This document shows, in pieces, positions 47,642-59,264 of a DNA stretch of 64,000 bases; the stretch's first letter is position 1, and each line of letters begins with the position of its first letter. Below the pieces are notes generated by a model that ran no database searches, was not told where the DNA came from, and saw only the letters and a program-made list of their open reading frames with translations. Position numbers and translations under genes: made by a program. The stretch spans positions 111,051,213-111,115,212 of the forward strand of contig CM077163.1 of assembly GCA_039583875.1 (NCBI GenBank), given 5' to 3'. This stretch comes from Platanthera guangdongensis (taxonomy: Eukaryota > Streptophyta > Magnoliopsida > Asparagales > Orchidaceae).

Positions 47642-50290
47642 TGCATGTTCTAGATTTATAATAGAAGTAAAAATGGATTTTTGTTACAGTCATTAAATTT
47701 AGTGATCTAGTATTTTGAAATATGCAATGCATGAAGTAGTAATAGTAGTTTTTATACTTGAAAATACCTATCATGCAATCCTAGCATAAAACATCTTAGA
47801 GAGTAAGTAAACCAAATAAACAGAATGAAAGCAAGTAGCAGCTAGCAAAAAAAATATTCAAACTCAACTATCCTGTGGGCATCAACAATCTGACACGAAC
47901 CCACTTAAAGCAAAAGTATGTCAGAACTAGTAAAGGAAATTACAACAAAAACTATCCCGCAGTACCGAGGTAAACGCCACAGCCAATACTACTGCTCAAG
48001 AACTCCAAATCCAGCCCTGATACCAGCTACAGCTCTGAACCTAATACATTACAAAGACAGAAGACCTCAGCAAGAAAGTACAAGTCATGGCAGAAAGGTA
48101 AGCCAAAAGTAAACAAAGTTCAAGGGGTACCAACCCAAGACCAAAAAACAGAAATACTGAAATGAAGTACAATAGTAAGGTACAAAAATAAACTCAGAAA
48201 GGAACACTTACGTGAACCATCACGTATAATAAAAGTACCCGAGATGCACAGGACTATAAGGGGAAAAATCACGATTAAATCACCAGGAAGAAAACAAAAC
48301 TCTATTAGCCACATGTGGTCAACTCCTCCAAAAACAACACAAGTAGGGTGGTCAACTCTTCTGGACACACCCCCACAAATATATTAATCTGTCATAATTG
48401 CGGGGCAGACTGGGTACTCCATAATTCACCACAAATGCCCAAACACCTGGTAGAGTTCCACAAGGTACTAATAGAGGGATCAAACGTTGCGGCGGTGGAT
48501 TCGCCCACTAATAACACCCACAATAAAGAAAACCATGAAGTCACACCCCATAACGACCCGGGTTTAGAGCTAAAAGGCCCACCATAACCCTTCCTGGGCC
48601 TGGAGGCCTGTCTCGCCCCACAGTATCGCCACGAAGAAAACCATGATATAAATCTCAAGACTTGGCACTTCGGATTCTACTAGACATTTCTAGATTTAAG
48701 AAACGGTTTATCAACCTTTCAGAAGGATTTACCATCCTAGGTAAACTCTAACATGGCCTACATAATAGCTTAGGAACGATTATAAGAGCGAGATTTACCC
48801 ATAACATCAAAACATATAGCACTTAACAAGGCTAGGTAGCAAAATCCAGAACATGAAAATTACAAGTGGATTTAGACAAGGGATCTAAACAACACTATAT
48901 CCATCAGGTTATAAAAGATAATGATATCAAGAAGTTAGAAATTTTCTACAGATCTGGAGAAAGATGGGAAGAGAGGGAGAAACCATCACTTGCCTTGGTT
49001 TTACCGAAAAAGATCTCCAAATCACACCACGACGTAGATCGGGACCAAGAACGATGAGGGAAATCGAAATCTAACAAGAATGGCCAAAAATAGGAGTTTG
49101 GGCAAAAATCCCTAGCGAAAAAACTCAGGGATTCGGGAAGATTTTACCACGATGACGTAGCTCTTGTTGAGAGCTTTCCGGATCTATATTCGGTTGAAGA
49201 TTTCGACCACCGTAGCACCGTCGGCAGCCATCGGAAGAATCGCGGAAACTCTCTCTCTCGCTCACGCCGCTCTGGTTTAGGAAGAAGAAAGGAAGTACGG
49301 CTCTAAGGAGGAAGAAAAGTACATATATATAAGGTATAATTAAAATAATTTTACCTACAACAGTAATGTTTCTAAGAAAGGAACTGATGAAGAGGGTTAG
49401 CTGGACCGGACTTCTCGTGAATAAGCCATGAATTTCTCGAGTGGAAGAAAATATTTCTCGAGTAGAAGATATTTCTCAGGAATAGGGAGGAAGATTACTC
49501 GAGTAGAAGAAGCATTACTTGAGAACAGGTGGGAGACTAATCGGGAACAACAATTCATGTTCTCGAGTACAAGGTAGAGCTCTCTCGAGAACTAGACAAG
49601 GCCTTCTCGAGAACTGGGCAGATCTCGATTACAGAAGAAGATTACTCGAGTACTATAAAACCTTCTCGAGAAGTAAAACGACATCTCGAGAATAAGACTG
49701 CATCTCTCGAGAACGATAAGTTACTTCTCGAGAACAAACGAGTATTTCTCGAAATCAACAGAAGCATTTCTCGAGAGCTTCAAGACCTCTCGGGAACTAG
49801 AGGGGGAAATTTCTCGAATACAAGAAAGGGGCATTTCTCGAGAGAAAATACGCTTCTCGGGAACAAGTTCCAGCCACTTGAGAAAAGAAGGGCAAAATTC
49901 CCGAGTACATTACACAATTCACTGTCGAGAACAGGGTTGTCCATCCCGAGTACTAAGCAGGGCAAATTTAAGAAATTTGAATTTGTCTAACATTCCGGGA
50001 TAAAATGTCGACTCTACGAATTTAGAAGCAAAGGAAACCCTAGAATCTGACGCACCATTCTTGAGACACTATCATCAAATGCTTACACAAGCAAAAATCA
50101 TCACAAAGATCCACAAATTCAATTCAATCAAAATCCCAAATTTATATCAAACAGACCCAACGGACGCGAAAACGCACAAACAGTGTAGTGCCATGAACAC
50201 AACATAAAAAGGGGGGGGGGTAACGCCACGACGTTATAAATATGACGACACCAAATCAAATAATAACATCAGAAAATCGGGGGCATTACA
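47642..50290 (-). repeat. E4 3' LTR, truncated
   Basis: Ends AATCGGGGGCATTACA at 50290; next to it, in element direction, lies TTAAGGGGTTGTGAC, the polypurine tract. TATATATA near 49323-49331 on the reverse strand. Shares long blocks with E7 but lacks its 40-bp array. A 10-G run at about 50211. Confidence 0.88.
49430..49945 (-). repeat. TCTCGAGA palindrome array in E4 U3
   Basis: About twenty TTCTCGAGAA, TCTCGAGT or ACTCGAGT octamers at 15-30 bp spacing. At the same LTR place E7 has mostly ACTCGAGT. Confidence 0.85.
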
Positions 50291-50396
50291 GTCACAACCC
50301 CTTAAAAGGAAGTTTCGTCCCAAAACTTATCACAACTTAAAACCATATCAAAACGAAAAACCTAAATACCACCAAAACATGAAGACATACCAGAAC

Positions 50397-53300
50397 TAAG
50401 GGAAGAGAAGCGGATGAGATTCTCTCATCACCGACTCCAATTCTCACGTCGCGCTCTCGACGTCTTGATCATGCCAGAGAACTTTAACCATGGGGATGGT
50501 CTTTCTCCGCAACACTCGATCTTGAGAATCCAAAATACGGACAGGTTCTTCCACGTACGTAAGGTTGGGACGAATCTGGGGCACGGAGTCATGGACTTGA
50601 AGATCACTATGAATACACTTCCACAACTGGCTCACATGAAACACATCATGGACACCAGGGAAGGTAGCAGGCAACTCCAGCCTATAAGCTGATACTCCGA
50701 TGCGCTCAAGAATTTGAAAAGGTCCCACATACCGGGGGTCTAACTTGTGGTTCCTTCCAAACCTTTTAATACCTAACATCAGAGAAACTTTCAAGAAAAC
50801 CAAGTCCCCAACGGTGAACACCAGATCGACCCTACGTTGATTAGCATATTTCTCATAACGCTCTTGCGCTACACAGAGCTTTTCCCGAATATGAGTTGCA
50901 ACACAATTCATCTCTTCAAGGGCTTCCAGACCTAGTAACGGTCTCTCACCAACCTCAGCCCAAAATGAAGGAGTCCTACAATGCCTCCCATATAAGGCCT
51001 CAAACGGGGACATTTACAGACTCTCTTGATAACTGTTATTGTAAGTAAATTCCATGAGTCCGAGACGTTCATCCCAAGCACCACCGTGATCCAAAATATA
51101 ACACCTGATCATTTCTTCCATGATCTGATTTATCCTTTCCGTCTGAGCATTCATCTGCTGATGATTGGCGGTGGAATACCTCAAATCGGTACCCAACCCC
51201 TCCTGTAAACTATTCCAAAAATGAGACGTAAATCTAGAGTCTCGATCTGACAAGATACCGACAGGCACTCCATGTAATATGATGACTTCATCAAGATATA
51301 ACTCAGCTACCTTCTTCATAGAATACCCAATCTTAAAAGGCACAAAATGAGCACACTTAGTCAATCTATCAACTATCACCCAAATAGAGTCATGCCCACG
51401 GGGAGATCTCGGTAAACCGGTGATGAAATTCATCGAAATACTCCCCCACTTCTAAGTAGAAATATCAAGCGGTGCCAATCTACCTCCAGGTCTTCTATGG
51501 TCAGCTTTAACACGCTGACACGTATAACATTCTGACATAAACTTCGCTATATCATTCTTCATCCCGGACCACCAAATAATTTGCTTTAAATCTTTATACA
51601 TCTTGGTGGAACCAGGATGGTAGACAACACTAGAACCTTGAGCAGGCACAATACTAGCCTGAATATCATCGAAAGCAGGGATGCAATATCTACCCCGATA
51701 TTTCAGAGTATCAAACTCATCCAAAGAGAAATCAGGTAGCTCTCCGTTCTCAATTTTATTCCGGAGATGCAACAAATCTAGGTCATCCTTCTGGTGCGCT
51801 ATAGTAAGGGAAATCCAAGAGGGCTCTTCTGCTTCCAAACTAGCAGGCACAATACTTCTCCCAACTTCAATATCCATCAGTAAGAATTCTTCCACCAAGG
51901 GCTGTAGACACATATTAAAGATTTTGGCGGTCTTTCTGCTCAAAGCATCGGCTACTACGTTAGCCTTTCCCGGATGATAAAGAATCTCCACTTCAAAATT
52001 GGCCACATATTCTAACCACCTACGCTGGCGAAGATTTACCTCGTTCTGAGTGAAGACATACTTCAAACTCTTATGGTCTGTATAGATCTTGCACAGCGTG
52101 CCATACAATAAATCTCTCCAAATCTTCAGCGCATAAATTACAGCAGTAAACTCTAAATCATGCGTAGGATAGATTCATTCATGAATCTTCAATTGTCTTG
52201 ATCCGTACGTGATCACCTTTCCATCTTGCATCAAAACACATCCAAGTCCAATATGTGTGTGTCCACATATACAGTGTACTCAACTCCTTCAGCAGGCAAG
52301 GTTAATACTAGAGCAGTACACAATCTCTTCTTCAGCTCTTGGAAAGCTTCTTCACACTTATCGCTCCAAATGAACGCGGTGTTCTTTTGGGTAAGTCTAG
52401 TTAGAGGAGCAGACAACACTGAAAACCCTTCTACGAATCTTCTATAATAGCCAGCCAGGCCTAAGAAGCTCCAAATCTCCTTATGCGTAGAAGGTCACTC
52501 CAATTCCATCACAACAGAAATCTTGGTCGGGTCTACGGAAATACCATCCTTGCTCACAACATGGCCCAGAAAGGACACCTGAGGTAGTAAGAACTAACAC
52601 ATGCCCAACTTTACATATAACTTATGCTCCATCAGGGTCGACAAAACCAATCGCAAATGTTGAGCATGCTCCTCAACACCGCGGGAATACACAAGTATGT
52701 CATCTATGAATACGATCACAAAATGGTCCAAGAAATCTTTGAACACTATATTCATTAAATCCATGAAAGCAAAGGGTGCATTGGTCAAATTGAAGGACAT
52801 CACCAAAAACTCAAAATGTCCATGCCGCGAATGGAAAGCAGTCTGTGGAATATCTGCCTCACGAATTCTCAACTGGTGGTAGCCTGAACAGAGATTGATC
52901 TTTGAAAATACCGAGCTACCACGCAACCGATCGAACAAATCATCAATCCTCGACAAGGGATATCTATTCTTAATGGTCACCTTATTCAATTCTCTATAAT
53001 TGATGCAAAGCCTCATCGATCCAACCTTTTTCTTTACAAATAATACAGGAGCACCCCACGAAGAAGAACTCGGTCTAATAAAACCACACTGCAACAACTC
53101 GTCGAGCTGAGTGCGTAATTCATCCAACTCGCGCGGAGTAATACGGTACGGTGCCTTGGCAATAGGACGAGTACCTGGCTCGAGGTTTATCACAAACTCT
53201 ACCTGTCTCACAGGAGGAATTAGGAAAAACATCTGGAAACTTTAGCACCACCGAGATATCCTCAAGATGTGGTATAACAAAAGCTGTTTCCAAAGCAGAA

Positions 53301-53741
53301 ATAGAAATGAAATATGCCTAACAATCAGACTCTATAGCACGACAGACACGTACTGCTGAGATAATAGGGGAAACTTTGTCCTGAGAACCATAGACACTCA
53401 TAGGTTGGCCATTACCCAACTTGAAATCCAGTCACTTTGCCTTGCACTGGATGGCTGCATCATACTTGGACAACCACTCCATGCCGAAAATCATGTCGAA
53501 ATCTGCCAGATACAACACCATTAGATCCACAAAGCCTAGGAAATCACCTAGACAAATAGGGTATCTCTGAATTCCTTGATTAGATATCACCGAATCACCG
53601 GAGGATGCTTGATGTTGAAGGAGTATCCTAATTGATCCACATTCAAATGATGTTTGTCTACGAAACTCCACGCCACAAAGGAATGGGTGGCACCTGAATC
53701 GAAAAGAACACGCGCCCACCTATTCTCCACCTTAAAATCCC
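50397..53741 (-). pseudogene. pol: E4 pol pseudogene
   Basis: Protease (FGMEWLSKYDAAIQ), RT ([18 protein letters not shown] near 52690), RNase H ([15 protein letters not shown]), integrase zinc domain ([26 protein letters not shown]), core ([20 protein letters not shown]), and tail (RKTIPMVKVLW, then TGA for Trp). The HPQTDGQ motif is degraded to HQQMNAQ. Stops or indels near 50446, 51012, 51440, 52170, 52220, 52500, 52590 and 53225. Not functional. Confidence 0.92.
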
Positions 53742-53817
53742 ATAAAATCATGGCATACATAACTAAACAAACAAAAACTAGGGCAACAATAGAGAGTGAA
53801 ATAAACTAGTGTCTAAC
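53742..53817 (-). other. E4 gag-protease intron, 76 nt, decayed
   Basis: Donor GT kept at 53817/53816 after VIP; 3' end reads TTTTAT|GG, so the AG is lost. The position is fixed by alignment of the eight residues before ARVLFDSG with E5. Confidence 0.45.
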
Positions 53818-54557
53818 ATGGTATCACTTATGTAGAGTTCTGAGCTTCCTCCGTAGTCACCACATTCAGCTTTCATTTCCCTCTGTCCTGGTTTGGTGGT
53901 GGCAGCAGAGCCCGAAGCGGGGCAGGCTACAGTGGAGTCAGAACCTGGGGGCATTTATACTTCAGGTCCCCCTTCTGCCCGCAATAGAAGCAAACCTTAT
54001 CCTTCGACCAGCAACGACTCACGTCATGTCCCTTCTTTACACAAAACCTGCACACCAATTCTCCTTTGGGTGCACCATGGATGGCGAGCACCTGCTGCTT
54101 CAAGGTGACAGTCCTTTTGAAACACCTTTCGTAGGGGTGGCCAGATCGAACACAGAAGCTACATATTTCTCTACTTTTCTTCTTCGAAGAAGGGCCAAAT
54201 GCCCTAGAGCTTCCATCCTCATCGCCCTCCCTCTTCTCTTTTCTTGTAGCAACACCTCGATTATTGGAGTTTTCAATCACCTCAACCTTCAAAGCAGCTT
54301 CCACTACCTCAGCATAACTTTCAGCTCTATAAGCGCTTGTCAACTGTTGGACATTGCTTCTCAGTCCTTCGAGAAAGCTCTTCACTCTTCCCGCCACCGA
54401 AGCTACCATATCAGGAGTAAATCTGCTCAACTTACTAAACTCAATCTCATATTCGCTCACCGTGAGCTGCCTCTACTTCAGATGTAGAAAATTATTCATC
54501 AGACGGTCCTGCTCGACTGATGGTAGAAACTTCTTAAGCAGCATCTTCTTGAACGAC
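53818..54557 (-). pseudogene. gag: E4 gag pseudogene, three zinc knuckles
   Basis: YEIEFSKLSRF core, then CSFCVRSGHPYERC, CRFCVKKGHDVSRC and CFYCGQKGDLKYKC (third His to Asp). A stop follows near 53926 and TAA replaces a Gln codon just before the donor. Truncated at 54557 by E5. Confidence 0.88.
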
Positions 54558-54956
54558 TGTAACGCCCCCGGTTTTTCTGTGTTTTGTTTGATCTTTGGCT
54601 GGAGTTACGATGGCGTATTTCCGGCTTTTAGCCATTGTAGAGCGTGGTCTTAGCTCTTAGGGTTCCTTATGTAGCCTGTTTTAGCCTGTTAGCAAGATTC
54701 CCCAGCTAGCCGGAGTCTGTTTGGTGACTCGGTTGGGCCTCTTAGGGAATGCTTGTGTTTTTGACTTCGGGTGGTAATATCCCGAGTTTTCTTCGTCGAA
54801 TGCTAATTTAGACTTCGCAGTTGTGTTCGTAGCGTGGGTTTTTAGCTGCGATGCGAATTTCATCATTTTTTCCGAGATATTTCGTGTCTCGCGTCGTTTT
54901 GATATTGAGTGTAAGGAATTATTATGTATTGATTGTTTATTATTAAAACTGATGTG

Positions 54957-54966
54957 TATATATATA
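54957..54966 (+). promoter_or_regulatory. E5 LTR TATA box
   Basis: TATATATATA, then a T/C-rich leader starting near 55000. It lies about 400 bp into the LTR, so the palindrome array falls in R/U5 rather than U3. Confidence 0.6.
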
Positions 54967-55359
54967 GCCTTAGGTTAGAAATTAGGGCTCAGTTCTTTGT
55001 CTTTTCCTTTTATTCTTTCTGGTAGAAGCCGCCGCCTGTGCGAGAGGAAGAGAACCGCCGGACTACCCTAGCCTTCGGGCGCCGATTCCTGGAGATTTAG
55101 TGGTCGAAATTCGATTTAGAGAGTGGATCTGGACTGCCCTCGCCTGGATCTGCATTCTTTCTGCTCCTCAGCTTGCTGCTCTGCAGCTAGATCCGAGAGT
55201 GGGGGAAATCGCCGACCAAGTTTTTCTGGTATTGAGGCATGTGATGTTCCCTCATCCTTGCCATAGTTGATCTTTGCCTTCTTTTGTTTAAATTTTATCT
55301 CTTTCTTACTTAGATCTTAGGTATACATTAGGGTTCGTTCCCGATCAAACTGTGGTTAG

Positions 55360-55880
55360 TGTAGACACCGGCCAGCAGTGGTGTCGACACCAGCAACTGT
55401 GGTGTCGACACTTGGTGTCGAAACCTACAGCTGTGGTGTCGACACCAGCAGCGGTGGTGTCGACACTTGGTGTCGACACCAGCAGATGTGGTGTCGACAC
55501 CAGCAGCGGGGGTGTCGACACTTGGTGTCGACACCAGCAGCTGTGGTGTCGACACTTGGTGTCGACACCAGCAGTTGTGGTGTCGACACTTGGTGTCGAC
55601 ACCAGCAGCGGGGGTGTCGACACTTGGTGTCGACACCAGCAGCAGAGGTGTCGACACTTGGTATCGACACCAGCAGCAGAGGTGTCGACACTTGGTGTCG
55701 ACACCAGCAGCAGAAGTGTCGACACTTGGTGTCGACACCAGCAGCAGAGGTGTCGACACTTGGTGTCGACACCAGCAGCAGAGGTGTCGACACTTGGTGT
55801 CGACACCAGCAGCTGAGGTGTCGACACTTGGTGTCGACACCGGCTTGTCGTGGTGTCGACATATCGTGTCGACACTGGTT
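55360..55880 (+). repeat. 34-bp tandem repeat of GTGTCGACAC, about 14 copies
   Basis: Unit GTGTCGACACTTG, GTGTCGACAC, then CAGCAGCNGNG, period 34 (for example CTTGG at 55521 and 55555). Two perfect palindromes per unit. Open frames of 145-185 codons on both strands come only from the repeat. Confidence 0.95.
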
Positions 55881-57259
55881 GCCGCATTGGTTTTGGGGTC
55901 AAGTAAGGCTCGGGGTTGGTTCGGGTTAGGCGTGAAAGGTCGCGTCGGTTAGACCCGACGTTTTTGCCTTAGGTTCGTGTGTTTCTTAGGATTGTTAGTG
56001 TGACCTTTTCCCTAGGGGGGCATTGGGTGTTCGGCTAGTTTCTGCATGCCGACTCTTGGGTTGTGGCAGGTGGTGGAGTTTTGGTGGCCTCTGGAGGGGT
56101 GGTTTTATGTGGATAGCTGTGGCCACCGCCTTTTGCCCCGGTTTGGGTTGGTGTGTGTGGAACCCTAAAGCTGCCACTGTTTGACCCCTTAGCCCTTTTT
56201 GGACCTGATTTTGGTTATGTATTCAGATCCATATTTTGACCATTGCCACTTACCCACGTGTTAGGACTGTTAGTCCCTTTCCTGTTTATGCTTTCTTTTC
56301 TTTTGGCATACATGTATATGTCTTGTTGCTATTGCAGACTCTTTTGGTAGGGCATAATGGTTTTATTACTCACACTTGGTGTGCTCTGCTGTGCTCTAGA
56401 CAGTATTCTCTTCTTACTGTCACCCCTTTTCTTTTGCTTATAGCAGTTTGTTGCCGGGTTGGTAAACCCTCTTCTTATTATTTCTCATTAATCTATTGCT
56501 CTATTTACCATTTGATTATTTCCATGCTGAGGTGTTCTTTTCTTGAATGCCTCAGGTCCAGGTTGTAGCCAGTTCAGCGACTAGTTCTTTTGGAGGGGCT
56601 TGTTGGTGGCCTCTTAGGTAGCTGAGATAGCTGAACCCCGTTTTTATGAGGTAGTTCTTTACTTTTTCTGTATAGACATACATACTCGCCAGTGAGTTCG
56701 TGTCAGGTTGTTGACGCCCACTGGTGGCTTCTTGCAATGTTGGGTATGACTTAAACTGCTGTTTTTGCCTATTTTATGGTTGGTTACTTGCTTCTGGGAA
56801 GGATTTATGCTAGGTTGCATGTTAGATATTTTTAAAACCTAAAAGTATTTCTATATGTACCTCATGCATAACATGTTTTCTAAAACAAGACACTATTTTT
56901 CCTCAGCGTAAAACACTATCTTTCATACCTACTATATTCACCTTATATTCGTGCATACCATGAGTCGTCCCCTGGGGATACTCATGCTCAATTAGGGTGT
57001 CAACTTAATTGAACCAAAGTATTTTCTACTGCGTATAAATATAATTTTAACCGTGGACTAGCTGATCCACCGTGCCGAGGGATACGGCCATTCAACTTAA
57101 CTAATTTTATTTCACATTTAATCAACGATTTTCCTTAAAATCTAAGGTCTGGAGTTTTGCCTGAATGTGTGCAGTTATCCCCTGCATGACGTGGCGTCAC
57201 GACACGTGTTTTCTCTTGCTCTGATACGATTTTATCGTTGAGAAAATGCGGGTTGTGAC

Positions 57260-57946
57260 AGTTGGTATCAGAGCCAGGTTGCTTGACAAATGGTTGGGCA
57301 ACCTTTCCCTTGTTTGCATTAGTGGTTAGCGTCATACCATACACACACCGATATGTCATCAGCACTGCTTGGCCGAAGCACGAACACTGCACTCATGAGC
57401 ATAAAGAAGTATACATGGCATATTATGTAGTATGAGATGCATAATATGTGTTTGTATATGAATCCACCATAAGAGGCAACATGTGATGGTTATGTAGTAT
57501 GGGATGCATAACCTCACCACATGAATGCGGCTAGCACGTTTTCTTTGTTCGTTGCATGGGAATGTTATGTAGTATGAGATGCATAACATTTTCATGTGTA
57601 CGCCACCCATGGCATGCACTAAGGCCTTTTTAGAATGCATAGCACATCATGCATATCATAACATTTCATAAGCACAACGTGCCAAGCTAAAGATTTGCAA
57701 GATGACATATGTACACACATGGTTTTGAGTAAAAAAGAATACAAATACATGCATTCATGGTTTAGGCACCTGAGTTAGTATGATGGTGGTGAACCATCTT
57801 AGGTTAAGCATAACATCATCATGGTAAAAACAACTCCCAAAGCAAGTTTTGCAGTTGAAGTTCATATTTAAGTGTGTTTGTCCGTACCGGGTAGTTTTGT
57901 TCTAGCTGATGGGCTAGGTTTTGTCTAAAGCTTGTGCGATTTTAGG
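57260..57946 (+). promoter_or_regulatory. E5 primer site and leader
   Basis: TGGTATCAGAGCC at 57262-57274 is a perfect initiator tRNA-Met match. The leader holds three spaced copies of TTATGTAGTATGAGATGCAT (57422, 57491, 57562 approximately) and ends in GCGATTTTAG just before the gag ATG. Confidence 0.9.
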
Positions 57947-59170
57947 ATGGTGAGACGTCCTGCGACGAGATCAACCCCCCAATCCGAGGGTGAGACGTCA
58001 GGAGCGTAGAGCGACGCGTTGGTAGAAAGCTTGCGGCAGAGTAATGAGGCGTTATCGAGGCAGGTAGTGCTATGTAGGCTCAGATTCAGTCCCTTGTAGC
58101 AGTGGTGGCGGGACAGAACCTGAGAGCTCAGGACCCCACTGAGGGGGTAGCTGTTCCTGCCCCTCCTGCTCCTCCCATGCCTTTGGTTGTGGTGCCCCCG
58201 GAGATGACGTTCATATCCCAGTTTCAGCGGCTGAGACCCCCAACCTATGATGGGCAGGCAAATTTCATGATTTTGGATGACTGGATGATTACCATTGAGG
58301 AGATGTTCTCTTACTCAGGGATTACGGATGATCAGAAAGTGATGCTCGCTGCCTACTAGCTCAAGAGCTTAGCAAAGAATTGGTGGCTGAGGGAGAAAGA
58401 GAGCCTAGTGGCAGGTTGCACTTGGGAGTCATTTAAGGTGATGTTGTTTAGTAAGTTTCTGCCTTCAGTCGAGCGGGACCGGCTAATGAATGACTTTCTT
58501 CATTTAAAGAAGAGGAAACTCACGGTTAGTGAGTATGAGATTGAGTTTAGTAAGTTGAGTCGGTTTGCTCTAGGTCTGGTGAGTGTTTAGGCAGACCGAG
58601 TTAAGCGATTTCTGGGTGGACTAAGAAGTGACATTCAACAGTTAGCGAATGCCTATGGAGCATTCAGTTATGCCAGCGTGGTTGAAGCTGCCTTGATAGT
58701 TGAGGCCATTGAGAATGCCAAGAATAGAGGCCAACAGTTGAGGAAGGATAAGCGGAAGTCCGATGGAGGGAAGAGCCCTCAGGAACCTGGTGCTGTCTCG
58801 AGAAAGAAGATCAAAGAGATTTGTAGCTTTTGTGTCCGGCCAGGCCACCCCTTTGAGAAGCGTTTCAAAAGGTTGGGAGCGTAGAAGAAGGTACAGGTGC
58901 ACGCGATTCAGGGTGTTTCCAGGGGAGACTTGGTGTGTGCCTTGTGTGGAAGGAAGGGGCATGAGGCTGCCCGTTGTTGGTTAAAAGATAAGGTCTGTTT
59001 TCAGTGCGGCCAGAAGGGTCATCTCAAGATAAGGTGCCCTCAGACCCAGCCTATTCTGCAGCCAGTTCCCCTCCAGGCTTTGCCACTGCCTCAGTAATTG
59101 GATAAAGGAAAGGGGAAGCTGAATGTGCTTTCGGCAGACGAAGCGAAGACCTCGACCCAGGTTATCTCAG
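57947..59170 (+). pseudogene. gag: E5 gag pseudogene, three zinc knuckles
   Basis: Here the gag start is internal: MVRRPATRSTPQSEG at 57947. The core has FISQFQRLRPPTYDG, FLHLKKRKLTVSEYEIEFSKL, then three knuckles: CSFCVRPGHPFEKRF (last Cys lost), CALCGRKGHEAARC and CFQCGQKGHLKIRC. Stops: TAG near 58018, 58358, 58588 and 58882, TAA near 59095. Three or four of these look like CAG-to-TAG. It ends in VISG at the intron donor. Confidence 0.9.
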
Positions 59171-59264
59171 GTTCGACTCCTCCCCAGTCGTCTCATTACG
59201 TGCCCATTTTGGTTGTAGTTTTCATTTTAGCGCTTGTTGCCTTAGATGCGTGCGCAATTCGTAG
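59171..59264 (+). other. E5 gag-protease intron, 94 nt
   Basis: Donor CAG|GTTCGA, acceptor AATTCGTAG|GA. It splits the Gly codon in phase 1, as in E1 and E3. The exon after it reads eight codons to ARVLFDSG, the same spacing as E1, but the first of them is TGA. Confidence 0.6.

Larger units (their letters stand above)
47642..54557 (-). mobile_element. E4: decayed gypsy of the E5/E7 family
   Basis: 3' LTR truncated by E8, then polypurine tract, pol and gag remnants, interrupted in gag by E5 at 54558. Related to E5 by its three-knuckle gag and pol sequence. Its 5' part is not in the window. Confidence 0.9.
54558..57259 (+). repeat. E5 5' LTR (2702 bp)
   Basis: TGTAACGCCCCCGG to GCGGGTTGTGACA, the same ends as E4 and E7. 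TATATATATA at 54957-54966. A 34-bp palindrome array lies at 55360-55880, unexpectedly after the TATA box. Confidence 0.94.

Noticed and set aside
55360..55880. CRISPR-like array
   Set aside because: Repeat and spacer are not distinct, units are contiguous, and the setting is a plant LTR.
55328..55929. Overlapping frames of 145-185 codons on both strands
   Set aside because: Artefact of the 34-bp palindromic repeat; Cys/Val/Ser/Thr-only composition.
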